DNA of 64,000 bases from Fodinibacter sp963747405 (GTDB taxonomy: Bacteria > Actinomycetota > Actinomycetes > Actinomycetales > Dermatophilaceae), in contig CAVVFG010000016.1 in the NCBI GenBank assembly GCA_963747405.1, forward strand, positions 62,001-126,000, written 5' to 3'. Every line of letters starts with the position of its first letter. Position 1 is the stretch's first letter. The notes under the pieces were generated by a model, which was not told where the DNA came from, did not search any database, and saw only the letters and a list, made by a program, of their open reading frames with translations. Made by a program: the position numbers and the translations under genes. This document shows, piece by piece, positions 10,635 to 21,144 of the stretch.

Positions 10635-11543
10635 CTACGAACTCGCCGGGGCAAAGACGACGAGACTGCGCGCCGTGGGACGAGACTCGTCGAGCATCGC
10701 CACGAGGGTGCCGTCCGGGGCGATGGCGGCGACCGGCTCGGTGCGCCCCGGCCGGGCGGACTCCAGGCGCTGGCCGTAGCCCAGGGTGCGCGCCTGCGCC
10801 GCGTCGAGCTCACGCACCGCGAAGGCCGCGCGGGCGGCGTCGGCGAGCGGCGTGACCGGCATCGGGTCGCCCTGGCGCGCCTCGAGGTCGGCGAGCGGGT
10901 GGGCCTGGGCGACGGAGAACCCACCGACGCGGGTGCGCCGCAGCGCCGTGAGGTGCCCGCCGCACCCCAGGGCGGTGCCCAGGTCGCGGGCCAGCGCGCG
11001 CACGTAGGTGCCCGACGAGACGGTGACCTCGACGTCGACGTCGAGCACCGGGGTGCCGTCGACCTCACCGGCGCGGGCCTCGCCGACGACGAGCCGCGAG
11101 ACGGTGACCGGCCGCGCGGCGAGCTCGACGGTCTCGCCGCTGCGCACCCGGTGGTACGCGCGCTCGCCCCTGACCTTGATCGCGCTGACCGCGCTGGGCA
11201 CCTGGTCGATGGTCCCGGTCAGGGCCCGCGCAGCGGCCACCACGGCATCCCGGTCGACCGCCGACGCACCCGGGGATGCCGTGACCTCACCCTCGGCGTC
11301 GTCGGTGAGCGTCGCCTGCCCGAGCCGCACGCTCGCGGTGTAGTCCTTGTCGCAGCCGACGAGGAAGGTGAGCAACCGGGTGGCCCGGCCGACGCCGAGC
11401 ACCAGCACCCCGGTCGCCATCGGGTCGAGGGTGCCTGCGTGGCCGACCTTGCGGGTGGCGCACAGCCGGCGAGCGCGGGCGACGACGTCGTGGCTGGTCC
11501 AGCCCGGCGGCTTGTCGACGACCAGGATGCCGTCGGGCGTCAC
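10635..11543 (-). CDS. truB: tRNA pseudouridine(55) synthase
   Basis: 302 residues from a GTG at 11543 (TPDGILVVDKPPGWTSHDV follows). The open frame reaches 11675 but those 44 residues overlap rbfA and are basic and repetitive. Motif I KVGHAGTLDPMATGVL contains the catalytic Asp, and RGERAYHRVRSGE and GTYVRALARDLG are motifs II and III. The enzyme isomerises U55 in the T-loop of tRNAs. It is 49 nt downstream of rbfA and directly upstream of ribF, in the classical nusA-infB-rbfA-truB-ribF series. Confidence 0.95.
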   Translation of the reverse strand: MTPDGILVVDKPPGWTSHDVVARARRLCATRKVGHAGTLDPMATGVLVLGVGRATRLLTFLVGCDKDYTASVRLGQATLTDDAEGEVTASPGASAVDRDAVVAAARALTGTIDQVPSAVSAIKVRGERAYHRVRSGETVELAARPVTVSRLVVGEARAGEVDGTPVLDVDVEVTVSSGTYVRALARDLGTALGCGGHLTALRRTRVGGFSVAQAHPLADLEARQGDPMPVTPLADAARAAFAVRELDAAQARTLGYGQRLESARPGRTEPVAAIAPDGTLVAMLDESRPTARSLVVFAPASS

Positions 11544-11592
11544 CGCAGCGCCCGCCGCCGGAACCGCAGTGCGCGCCGGGTGAACCGCCGGG

Positions 11593-12063
11593 TCAGGCCC
11601 CGGCACCCGCGACCTCCTCGCCGTCGGCGTCGGCTTCGTCGAGCTCGCGGTCCTTCTTGTAGGGGTCGGCCTCACCGGCGTGCGACGCCCCTGCCGCAGC
11701 GGCCGCGACGGCGGCGTCGCGCTCGCGCGCCTCGCGCAGGAGGTCCTCGAGGTGGGCGGCGGTCTCGGGGATGGCGTCGGCGATGAACTCCAGGCTCGGC
11801 GTCAGCCGGATGCCGAGCTGCTTGCCGACGAACGAGCGCAGCCTGCCCTTGTTCAGCTCGAGCAGGCGAGCGGTCTGGGCGCGCTGCCCGGCATCCCCGA
11901 AGACGGTGTAGAAGAGCGACGCGTGCTGGAGGTCACCGGTGACCCGGACGTCGGTGATGGTGACGAACCCGAGGTCGGGGTCCTTGACGATCGCATCCAG
12001 GTTCTCGGCGGTCAGCGTCTTGATGCGGTCGGCGATCTTCTGGGCGCGTGCGGTGTCGGCCAC
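11593..12063 (-). CDS. rbfA: 30S ribosome-binding factor A
   Basis: 156 residues. The KH-like RbfA core covers about residues 1-115 (ADRIKTLTAENLDAIVKDPDLGFVTITDVRVTGD with LNKGRLRSFVGKQLGIRLTPSLEF). A 40-residue charged tail of Asp/Glu/Lys follows, as is usual in actinobacteria. RbfA binds the 5' helix of 16S rRNA and helps late 30S maturation, especially in the cold. It is 122 nt downstream of infB on the same strand, part of the nusA-infB operon. Confidence 0.95.
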   Translation of the reverse strand: MADTARAQKIADRIKTLTAENLDAIVKDPDLGFVTITDVRVTGDLQHASLFYTVFGDAGQRAQTARLLELNKGRLRSFVGKQLGIRLTPSLEFIADAIPETAAHLEDLLREARERDAAVAAAAAGASHAGEADPYKKDRELDEADADGEEVAGAGA

Positions 12064-12185
12064 GGGTCCTCCTCACGTCGTCGGGCAGGGAGCGCCACCA
12101 CCCTAGTGAGGACGGCGCGGGTGACGGGGACGGGCGGCACACCGCCAGGGTGTGCCGCCCGCGGCCCGAGGGGACGAGCAGCGCG

Positions 12186-15074
12186 TCAGGCGCGCGGCTT
12201 CTCCCGCATTTCGTACGTGGCGATGAGGTCGCCGAGCTGGAGGTCGTTGAACGACCCCAGGTTGATGCCGCACTCGAAGCCCTCGCGGACCTCGGTCACG
12301 TCGTCCTTGAACCGACGCAGCCCGGCGATCTCGATGTTCTCGGCCACGACGACCCCGTTGCGGGTGATCCGCGACCGGGTGCCGCGCCGGATCTCGCCGC
12401 TGCGCACGATCGAGCCCGCGATGTTGCCGAACTTGCTGCTGCGGAAGATCTCGCGGATCTCCGCGGTGCCGAGCTCGACCTCCTCGAACTCCGGCTTGAG
12501 CATGCCCTTGAGGGCCTGCTCGATCTCCTCGATCGCCTGGTAGATGACCGAGTAGTACCGGATCTCGACGCCCTCGCGCTCGGCGACCTCGGCGTTCTGG
12601 CCCTCGGCGCGGACGTTGAAGCCGATGATGATGGCGTCGGACGCCATCGCGAGGTTGATGTTGTTCAGCGTGATCGCGCCGACACCGCGGTCGATGATCC
12701 GCAGGTCGACCTCCTCGCCGACGTCGATCTGGAGCAGGGCGTCCTCGAGCGCCTCGACCGAACCCGACACGTCACCCTTGAGGATGAGGTTGAGGGTGTC
12801 GACCTTGCCCGCCGCGAGGGCCTCGTTGAGGTCCTCGAGCGAGATGCGCTTGCGGGCCTTGGCCAGGCTCGCCTGGCGGTCGGCCGCCTCGCGCTTCTCG
12901 GCGATCTGCCGCGCGGTGCGGTCGTCGGGGGCGACGACGAAGGTGTCACCGGCCCGCGGGACCGAGGACAGGCCCAGCACCTGCACCGGGCGCGACGGCC
13001 CGGCCTCCGGCACCGGGGTGCCGTGCTCGTCGAGCATGGCCCGCACGCGGCCGTGCGAGGACCCGGCGACGATCGCGTCACCGACGTGCAGCGTGCCCGT
13101 CTGGATGAGCACGGTCGCCGTGGCGCCGCGGCCCTTGTCGAGGTTGGCCTCGATCGCGATGCCGCGCGCCTCGCGGTCGGGGTTGGCGCGCAGGTCGAGC
13201 GCCGCGTCTGCCGTGAGCAGCACGGCCTCGAGCAGCTGGTCGATGTTCAGCCCCTGCTTCGCGGAGACGTCGACGAACATCGTGTCGCCGCCGTACTCCT
13301 CGGCCACGAGGTTGTACTCGGTGAGCTGCTGGCGCACCTTGCTCGGGTTGGCGCCGTCGACGTCGATCTTGTTGACCGCGACGACGATCGGCACGTCGGC
13401 CGCCTGCATGTGGTTGAGCGCCTCGATGGTCTGCGGCATGACGCCGTCGTCGGCGGCCACCACGAGGATCGCGATGTCGGTCACCTTCGCGCCACGGGCA
13501 CGCATGGCGGTGAACGCCTCGTGGCCCGGAGTGTCGATGAAGGTGATCGGGCGGTCGATGCCCTCGTGCTCGCGGTGCACCTGGTAGGCACCGATGTGCT
13601 GGGTGATGCCACCGGTCTCACCGCCCGCGACGTCCTCGTTGCGGATGGCGTCGAGGAGCCGGGTCTTGCCGTGGTCGACGTGGCCGACGACGGTGACGAC
13701 CGGCGGACGGGCCTCGAGGTCGTCGTCGTCCTCGCCCTCGATGCCCGTCTCGAGGTCGATGTGGAAGGAGTCGAAGAGCTCGCGCTCCTCCTCCTCGGGC
13801 GACACCATGCGGATGTCGTAGCCGAGCTCGCTGCCCAGCAGCCGGAAGGTGTCCTCGTCGAGGCTCTGGGTGGCCGTTGCCATCTCACCGAGGTGGAACA
13901 GCACCGTGACCAGCGCACCGGGGTTGGCGTCGATCTTGTCGGCGAAGTCGCTCAGGCTCGCGCCCTGGCGGATCTGGACGACGGTCTTGCCGTCGCCGCG
14001 GGGGACGCTGACGCCACCGATCGACGGAGCCTGCATCTCCTCGAACTCCATGCGCTTGGCGCGCTTGGACTTGCGGGCGCGACCGGGACGGCCGCCGCCG
14101 CGGCCGAAGGCACCCTGGGTGCCGCCACGGCCACCGGGGCCGCCGCGGAAACCGCCGCCGCCACCGGGACGGCCGCCGAAGCCACCACCCGCACCGGGGC
14201 CGCCGCCGGGACGCGCACCGGCACCGCCGGGACGCGCTCCACCGCGGGCCGGGCGCTCACCGGGACGGGCCACGGCCGAGCGGTCGGGCATCATGCCCGG
14301 GCTCGGGCGTGCGCCACCGGGACGCGGGCCGGCAGCGCCGGCGCCGCCGGGCCCACCGGCACCGCCGGGACGGGTGCCCGGACGGCTCTGCGGGCGCGGC
14401 ATCCCCTGGCTGGGGGCGAAGGGGTTGTTGCCGGGTCGTGCCGCCGCCTCGCGGGAGCGGCCCATGCCCTGGCTCTGGGCGAACGGGTTGTTGCCCGGGC
14501 GCGGGGTCGCCGGGCGGGGGGCACCCGGACGCGGGGCACCCTGCCCGCCGCCACCCTCACGGGCGGCGGGGGCCGCCGGTGCAGCGGGCGCGGGCGGGGT
14601 CGACGCGGCGGCCGGAGCCGGTGCGGCGGGCGCCGGAGCAGCCGGAGTCGGAGTAGCCGGAGCCGCCGGCGCGGCGGGCGCCGGAGCAGCCGGAGCGGGG
14701 GCCGACGTCTTCGGTTCGGGGGCGCTGGGGGCCGGCGCGGCGGGGGCCGGCGCGGCCGGGGCGGCCGGTGCCGGACCGGCGGGTGCCGGGGCGGCCGGGG
14801 CCGGACCGGCAGGTGCCGGGGCGGCCGGAGCCGCCGCTGCCTCGGTGGCCGGGGCGGTCTTGGTGGCCGGGGGGGTCTTGGTGGCCTTGGCGGCCGGGGC
14901 AGCGGCCGGGGGGGCCTCGGAGGGGAACTTCTCGTTGTACCTGCGCACGACCGGGGTCTCGATCGTCGAGCTGGCGCTCTTGACGTACTCACCCATGCCG
15001 TTCAGGCGCTCGAGGAGGACCTTGCTGGTCACTCCGAGCTCCTTGGCAAGTGCGCTCACACGGACTTTAGACAC
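12186..15074 (-). CDS. infB: Translation initiation factor IF-2
   Basis: 962 residues. The first 50 residues form the IF2-N domain (RVSALAKELGVTSKVLLERL). Residues about 55-340 are a low-complexity Pro/Ala-rich then Gly/Arg-rich region, a common feature of actinobacterial IF-2. The G domain begins with GHVDHGKT at about 464-471, with DTPGHEAF as G3 and NKID as G4, and is followed by domains II-IV. IF-2 is the GTPase that places fMet-tRNA on the 30S subunit and joins the 50S. The upstream gene ylxR is 93 nt away. The antisense frame across this gene is long but is a shadow. Confidence 0.97.
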   Translation of the reverse strand: MSKVRVSALAKELGVTSKVLLERLNGMGEYVKSASSTIETPVVRRYNEKFPSEAPPAAAPAAKATKTPPATKTAPATEAAAAPAAPAPAGPAPAAPAPAGPAPAAPAAPAPAAPAPSAPEPKTSAPAPAAPAPAAPAAPATPTPAAPAPAAPAPAAASTPPAPAAPAAPAAREGGGGQGAPRPGAPRPATPRPGNNPFAQSQGMGRSREAAARPGNNPFAPSQGMPRPQSRPGTRPGGAGGPGGAGAAGPRPGGARPSPGMMPDRSAVARPGERPARGGARPGGAGARPGGGPGAGGGFGGRPGGGGGFRGGPGGRGGTQGAFGRGGGRPGRARKSKRAKRMEFEEMQAPSIGGVSVPRGDGKTVVQIRQGASLSDFADKIDANPGALVTVLFHLGEMATATQSLDEDTFRLLGSELGYDIRMVSPEEEERELFDSFHIDLETGIEGEDDDDLEARPPVVTVVGHVDHGKTRLLDAIRNEDVAGGETGGITQHIGAYQVHREHEGIDRPITFIDTPGHEAFTAMRARGAKVTDIAILVVAADDGVMPQTIEALNHMQAADVPIVVAVNKIDVDGANPSKVRQQLTEYNLVAEEYGGDTMFVDVSAKQGLNIDQLLEAVLLTADAALDLRANPDREARGIAIEANLDKGRGATATVLIQTGTLHVGDAIVAGSSHGRVRAMLDEHGTPVPEAGPSRPVQVLGLSSVPRAGDTFVVAPDDRTARQIAEKREAADRQASLAKARKRISLEDLNEALAAGKVDTLNLILKGDVSGSVEALEDALLQIDVGEEVDLRIIDRGVGAITLNNINLAMASDAIIIGFNVRAEGQNAEVAEREGVEIRYYSVIYQAIEEIEQALKGMLKPEFEEVELGTAEIREIFRSSKFGNIAGSIVRSGEIRRGTRSRITRNGVVVAENIEIAGLRRFKDDVTEVREGFECGINLGSFNDLQLGDLIATYEMREKPRA

Positions 15075-15167
15075 ATCTCTCCTGTCCAGGTCCGTGCTCT
15101 GTTGCGCGGACCGTCGTTACAGCTGGGGGGTGCTCATCGCTGAGTACTCATCGGGTGCTCATCAGCG

Positions 15168-15503
15168 TCAAACCCGCTTTCGGCTCTTGCTCTCGGACGG
15201 TGGCTCCTGCGGCTGTGACCCGACCCAGTCGGCGACCGCTGAATGGTCGGGCGGCGTGCTGCTGCGCAGCGCGCGCCCGAACGCCCGGCGGCGGACGGCG
15301 AGCTCGAGGCACGAGAGGACCGGATGCAACCATGCGCCGCGCCCGTGTCCGCGGTGCTCGGGATCGGGCAGGACGACGGGGATGCCGTCCGCGCCGGGCC
15401 CGAGGACCACTCGCAGGAGTGCCGACCGGCTATCCGCCCCACGACACCCGATGCAGGTGCGCACCGGGTGGCCGGGCCGGAGTCCAGTCCGGTCGGTCCG
15501 CAC
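15168..15503 (-). CDS. ylxR: YlxR family RNA-binding protein (DUF448)
   Basis: 111 residues with a GTG start, 11 nt after the nusA stop. The motif RTCIGCR at about residues 15-21 and GRGAWLHP mark the YlxR/DUF448 family, a small fold located between nusA and infB in most bacteria. YlxR has been linked to RNase P and to transcription control in some Firmicutes; its role in actinobacteria is not settled. The C-terminus is basic (SKSRKRV). Confidence 0.9.
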   Translation of the reverse strand: MRTDRTGLRPGHPVRTCIGCRGADSRSALLRVVLGPGADGIPVVLPDPEHRGHGRGAWLHPVLSCLELAVRRRAFGRALRSSTPPDHSAVADWVGSQPQEPPSESKSRKRV

Positions 15504-15514
15504 CAGTCTACCGC

Positions 15515-16576
15515 CTAGGGGTGCCGGGGCGCGTCATCGGCGCCGGTGGGAGCCGCGGCGCCCTCGGTGTCGGGGCGGATGTCGATCCGCCAGCCGGTGA
15601 GCTTGGCGGCGAGCCGGGCGTTCTGGCCCTCGCGGCCGATGGCCAGCGACAGCTGGTAGTCGGGCACGATGACCCGGGCCGAGCGCAGCTGTCGGTCGAC
15701 GATCTCGACCGACGACACCCGAGCCGGCGAGAGCGCGGCCGCGATGAAGGTGGCGGGGTCGTCGGACCAGTCGACGATGTCGATCTTCTCGCCGTGCAGC
15801 TCGCTCATGACCGCGCGCACCCGGGCGCCCATCGGCCCGATGCACGAGCCCTTGGCGTTCAGGCCGGGAACGCTGGAGTGCACGGCGATCTTGGTGCGGT
15901 GTCCCGCCTCCCGGGCCAGGGCCTCGATCTGCACGCTGCCGTCGGCGATCTCGGGCACCTCGAGGGCGAAGAGCTTCTTGACCAGGTTGGGGTGGGTGCG
16001 CGACAGGCCGATCTGGGGGCCGCGCATGCCGCGCTTGACCGAGACCACGAAGCAGCGCAGCCGCTGGCCGTGCACGTAGCTCTCACCCGGCACCTGCTCG
16101 GCGAGCGGCAGGATGCCCTCGACCGTGCCGAAGTCGACGGTGACGTGCCGCGGGTCGGGGCTCTGCTGGATGATCCCGGCGACGATGTCGCCCTCGCGGC
16201 CCTTGAAGTCGCCGAGGATCGCGTCGTCCTCGATGTCGCGCAGGCGCTGGACGATGACCTGGCGGGCGGTGGCCGCCGCCACGCGGCCGAACCCGGTGGG
16301 GGTGTCGTCGAACTCGGGGCCGATCTCGCGGCGCGGCCGGGCCGGGTTGCCCTCGTCGTCGAGCTCGCCCTCGGCCGGCGGCACCTCGGTCTCCTCGCGC
16401 GCCCAGATGACGACGTGCCCGGTCTTGCGGTCGAGCTCGGCGCGCGAGTGGCGGAAGTGCCCCTCGGTGCGCTGGTACGCCAGCACGAGGGCCTGCTCGA
16501 TCGCCGGGATCAGCACGTCGAGCGAGATGCCCCGCTCTCGCTCGAGGGCGCGCAGGGCGGCCAGGTCGATGTCCAT
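15515..16576 (-). CDS. nusA: Transcription termination/antitermination protein NusA
   Basis: 353 residues from the ATG at 16576; the frame upstream to 16630 overlaps rimP. It starts DIDLAALRALERERGISLDVL, the NusA N-terminal RNA polymerase-binding domain. An S1 domain follows (GTVEGILPLAEQVPGE to GPQIGLSRTHPNLVKKLF), then two KH domains (VRAVMSELHGEKIDIVDW and LSLAIGREGQNARLAAKLTGW). It lacks the acidic C-terminal repeats of enteric NusA, which is normal for actinobacteria. It starts 1 nt after the rimP stop, so the two are translationally coupled. Confidence 0.96.
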   Translation of the reverse strand: MDIDLAALRALERERGISLDVLIPAIEQALVLAYQRTEGHFRHSRAELDRKTGHVVIWAREETEVPPAEGELDDEGNPARPRREIGPEFDDTPTGFGRVAAATARQVIVQRLRDIEDDAILGDFKGREGDIVAGIIQQSPDPRHVTVDFGTVEGILPLAEQVPGESYVHGQRLRCFVVSVKRGMRGPQIGLSRTHPNLVKKLFALEVPEIADGSVQIEALAREAGHRTKIAVHSSVPGLNAKGSCIGPMGARVRAVMSELHGEKIDIVDWSDDPATFIAAALSPARVSSVEIVDRQLRSARVIVPDYQLSLAIGREGQNARLAAKLTGWRIDIRPDTEGAAAPTGADDAPRHP

Positions 16577-16577
16577 G

Positions 16578-17096
16578 TCAGCTGTCCTTGCTCTGGTCGG
16601 GGCGGGCGAACTCGACCTGCACGACGGCACGCTCGACCTCGGCGTACCGGAGCGTCTCGGTGCGGGCGGGAGCGGCCTTGGTGGCAGGGACCTCGAGGGT
16701 GACCTCGGTGGGCGAGGCGCCGGTCAACCGCCCGGTGACCTCACCCCCGTCGTGCTGCACGGTGACGAGGCGGCCGACGTTGCGCCGGAAGTGGCGGGGC
16801 TGGGTCAGGGGCCGGCCGACGCCCGGGGAGGAGACCTCGAGGGTGTAGGGCTGCTCCCCCATGACGTCGGAGGCGTCGAGCGCGTCGCCGACCAGGTGCG
16901 TGGCGTCGGCGACCTCGTCGAGGGTCAAGGGCTCGGTGGGCTCGGTGACCGTGCCGGCGTCGTCGAGGACGCGGTCGACCAGCACCTTGACGACACGGCG
17001 ACGCCCGGCCGGGGTGACCGCGACGTCCTCGAGCACGAAGGGCCCGGACGCCAGAGCCTGCTGCAGGGTGGGCCGGATGCCGTCGGCTGTGGTCAT
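16578..17096 (-). CDS. rimP: Ribosome maturation factor RimP
   Basis: 172 residues from the ATG at 17096, preceded by AAGGGA about 11 nt upstream. The core LEDVAVTPAGRRRVVKVLVD and YTLEVSSPGVGRPLTQPRHF is the RimP signature. The protein is needed for 30S assembly. It is first in the rimP-nusA-ylxR-infB-rbfA-truB-ribF series, and a TAGAGT hexamer at 17152-17157 on the minus strand is a plausible -10 element for the operon. The divergent gene at 17200 encodes a lipoprotein, an arrangement I recall from other actinobacteria. Confidence 0.94.
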   Translation of the reverse strand: MTTADGIRPTLQQALASGPFVLEDVAVTPAGRRRVVKVLVDRVLDDAGTVTEPTEPLTLDEVADATHLVGDALDASDVMGEQPYTLEVSSPGVGRPLTQPRHFRRNVGRLVTVQHDGGEVTGRLTGASPTEVTLEVPATKAAPARTETLRYAEVERAVVQVEFARPDQSKDS

Positions 17097-17151
17097 GGTG
17101 CACCGTCCCTTCTCTGCAGTTTGTCGGTCGACGGAGCACCGCCGGGTCCCC

Positions 17152-17157
17152 ACTCTA
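17152..17157 (-). promoter_or_regulatory. Candidate -10 element of the rimP-nusA-infB operon
   Basis: Read on the minus strand the hexamer is TAGAGT, which fits the actinobacterial SigA consensus TANNNT and lies 55 nt upstream of the rimP ATG. No clear -35 hexamer is visible at 16-19 nt, so the call rests on position and one hexamer. Confidence 0.4.
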
Positions 17158-17199
17158 GGACAGAACGGAGCACCCCCGAACCCGTGCGATGATGCGCCC

Positions 17200-18132
17200 A
17201 TGACGCAGGGATCGCGCCCCGGCGTGCCCCGGCGCACCGTGCTGGCGGGGGTCGTGGCCGCGGTCCTGTGCGCCACCGGGTGCGGCATCCGGCTCGAGGA
17301 CGACGCCCCGCGCATCCCCCTCGTGCCCACCCGCACGCCGGTGCCCGCCGAGGCCGAGCTGGTGGCGCTGACCCGGGACACCGCCGCCCTGGCCGCGCTC
17401 GCGGCCACCGTCCCGGGCGCGCTCGCCGCCGACCTCGCCGGCCTGCACCGCCGCCAGCACGCCGTGCTGCGCGGTGCGCTCGTCTCCGAGGGCGTGCCGG
17501 CAGCCGATCTCGACGCGACCGCGTCCCCGGCGCCGAGCGCGTCGGCCGGGCCGGCTGCCGCGGCGGCCCGGGCCGCCCTGACGGCCGCGGAGGCCGCCTC
17601 GGCGGCCGGCACCGCGTCGTTCGCCGAAGTCAGCCCCGACCTGGCTCCCACCGTCGCGGCTCTGCACGCGCAGCGGTGTGCCGCCGCCACCCTCCTCGCC
17701 GGGCGCGCCCCGGCCGTGCCCCGCGACCCGGTCGGGGGCGAGCCGGTCGGTACCCTGGCCACCGCCACGTCGGCGGCGGTCTACTTCCTCGAGGTCGTCG
17801 GCGCCCGGTCGGCCGGTGCCCAGCGGGCCCGGGCCACCACCACGCTGGCCGCCCTGCGCGACCTGCTGGTCGACCAACAGGCCGGTGGTGCCCGGTCCGA
17901 CATCGCGCTCGGGCACCCGCTGCCGTTCCCGGTGCGCGACGCGGCATCCGCGGCCCGGCTGGCCCGTGAGTCGCTCACCGGACTGCGCGCGGCCTACGGG
18001 GAGCAGCTCGGTGCGATCGTGGCGTCCGACGGCGGCGCGGGCCTGTCCGCGGCGGCCCGCTGGCTCGGCGCCGTGGAGGTCGAGGCGCATCGGTGGGGCG
18101 TCGCCCTCGAGCCGTTCCCGGGGCTCGCGTGA
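17200..18132 (+). CDS. Ferritin-like DUF4439 lipoprotein
   Basis: 310 residues from the ATG at 17200. The N-terminus has twin arginine (PRRTVLAG) and a lipobox ending at CATGC, so a Tat- or Sec-exported lipoprotein is likely. The C-terminal half (YFLEVVGARSAG, then LRDLLVDQQAGGARSDIALGHPLPFPV) matches the DUF4439 ferritin-like four-helix domain as I remember it. The middle is Ala-rich and helical. No metal role has been shown for the family to my knowledge. The stop overlaps the start of the next gene by 4 nt (GTGA), so an exported protein and a kinase-like protein are co-translated. Confidence 0.75.
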   Translation: MTQGSRPGVPRRTVLAGVVAAVLCATGCGIRLEDDAPRIPLVPTRTPVPAEAELVALTRDTAALAALAATVPGALAADLAGLHRRQHAVLRGALVSEGVPAADLDATASPAPSASAGPAAAAARAALTAAEAASAAGTASFAEVSPDLAPTVAALHAQRCAAATLLAGRAPAVPRDPVGGEPVGTLATATSAAVYFLEVVGARSAGAQRARATTTLAALRDLLVDQQAGGARSDIALGHPLPFPVRDAASAARLARESLTGLRAAYGEQLGAIVASDGGAGLSAAARWLGAVEVEAHRWGVALEPFPGLA

Positions 18133-19040
18133 GCGCCGGGGCGCCGCCCGTCATCCCGGCCGACTGGCTCGCCTGGATCTCCCGGCTGCCGGCGGAGGGC
18201 GGACCCTCGGGAGCCGACTGGGCGCGCGGTGCGCAGCGCCTGCTCGGTGAGGCGTTCGAGCGATGGGGACTGGTCGCCGACGGACCGGTGCGCACCGGCT
18301 GGACCGCGGTGGTAGTCCCGGTGCTGCGCGACGACACGCCGTGCGTCGTCAAGGTCGTGCGCCGCAGCGTCGACACCGACGGGGAGCCGCTCGCGCTGCG
18401 CACGTGGGCCGGAAACGGGGCGGTGCGCCTCGTCGCCGCGCTGCCCAGCGACGGGCTGCTGCTGCTCGAGCGGCTCGACGCCGACGTCGACCTGCGCGGC
18501 GTCGACGTCGACAGCGCCTGCGCGGTCATCGGCGGCCTGCTGCGCCGGCTGCACGTGCCGGCCCCGCCGGCGCTGCCCACCCTGGGCGACTGGTCCGCTG
18601 GTTGGCTGCGAGAGGCCCGGGCCCGTGACGTGCTCCCGCGCCGCTTCGTCTCGCGGGCGGCCGGGCTGCACCGCCAGCTCGTCGCGGACCCAGGGTGCGA
18701 CGCCACCCTGGTGCACGGCGACCTGCACTACGAGAACGTCCTCGCAGGCGCCCGCGAGCCCTGGCTGGCGATCGACCCGCAGCCGCGCGCCGGCCACCCG
18801 GGGTGGGACCTGCACGCGGTGCTGCGCAACCGGCGCGAGGAGCTCGGCGCCGGCGCCGCCCTGCGGTGGTCGGCCCGGCACCGCACCGAGCTGCTCTGCG
18901 AGGCCGCCGGGATGGACGAGGACGCCGCGCGCCGCTGGACCATCGTGCGCTGCGCCATCGAGTGCGTGTGGGCGCTCGACGACGCCAACGCCGACGAGGT
19001 GTCGTTCAACATCTCCCTGGCCAAGGCGCTGGACGACTGA
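18129..19040 (+). CDS. Aminoglycoside/hydroxyurea phosphotransferase-like kinase
   Basis: 303 residues from the GTG at 18129, which overlaps the previous stop by 4 nt. The sequence shows the small-molecule kinase fold: a nucleotide-binding N-lobe (VVKVVRRSVD), LLLERLD in the hinge, the catalytic loop VHGDLHYENVL with Asp198, and AIDPQPRAGHPGWDLH for the metal-binding Asp. The DPxxxxGHPxxDL form is typical of the APH(6)/hydroxyurea kinase group (PF04655). Members phosphorylate streptomycin-like drugs or hydroxyurea, but most chromosomal copies have unknown substrates. Resistance is not implied here. Confidence 0.8.
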   Translation: MSAGAPPVIPADWLAWISRLPAEGGPSGADWARGAQRLLGEAFERWGLVADGPVRTGWTAVVVPVLRDDTPCVVKVVRRSVDTDGEPLALRTWAGNGAVRLVAALPSDGLLLLERLDADVDLRGVDVDSACAVIGGLLRRLHVPAPPALPTLGDWSAGWLREARARDVLPRRFVSRAAGLHRQLVADPGCDATLVHGDLHYENVLAGAREPWLAIDPQPRAGHPGWDLHAVLRNRREELGAGAALRWSARHRTELLCEAAGMDEDAARRWTIVRCAIECVWALDDANADEVSFNISLAKALDD

Positions 19041-19072
19041 CCCGCGCCTCACCGCCGGCCGGCCGCGCCGCC

Positions 19073-19078
19073 TACGGT
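19073..19078 (+). promoter_or_regulatory. Candidate leaderless -10 element (TACGGT)
   Basis: TACGGT fits TANNNT and ends exactly 6 nt before the ATG at 19085, which would put the transcription start on or next to the start codon. No Shine-Dalgarno sequence is visible in front of that ATG. Confidence 0.45.
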
Positions 19079-19084
19079 GGTGCG

Positions 19085-21076
<1,992 letters not shown>

Positions 21077-21120
21077 GGGACGGCCGGCTCGGCGGCCAGG
21101 GCCGGGCAGCCGCGCGTCGA

Positions 21121-21140
21121 CGACGCACCGTGCAGCGTCG
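21121..21140. terminator. Short hairpin between convergent genes
   Basis: CGACGC at 21121-21126 and GCGTCG at 21135-21140 form a 6-bp stem with an 8-nt loop in the 68-bp space between the DUF255 and ApbE stops. There is no T tract, which is common for GC-rich actinobacterial terminators, so the assignment is tentative. Confidence 0.3.
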
Positions 21141-21144
21141 CCGC

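Noticed and set aside
12048..15143. A plus-strand open frame of about 1030 codons antisense to infB and rbfA
   Set aside because: It is a shadow of GC-rich codon structure; composition is Arg/Gly/Val-rich without motifs, while the minus strand encodes intact IF-2.
16578..17768. N-terminally extended rimP of 396 codons
   Set aside because: The extension overlaps the divergent lipoprotein gene and the promoter; the ATG at 17096 has a ribosome-binding site and gives the normal length.
18129..19040. Acquired aminoglycoside resistance gene
   Set aside because: Base composition matches the neighbours, there are no mobility genes around, and chromosomal APH-like kinases often have other substrates.
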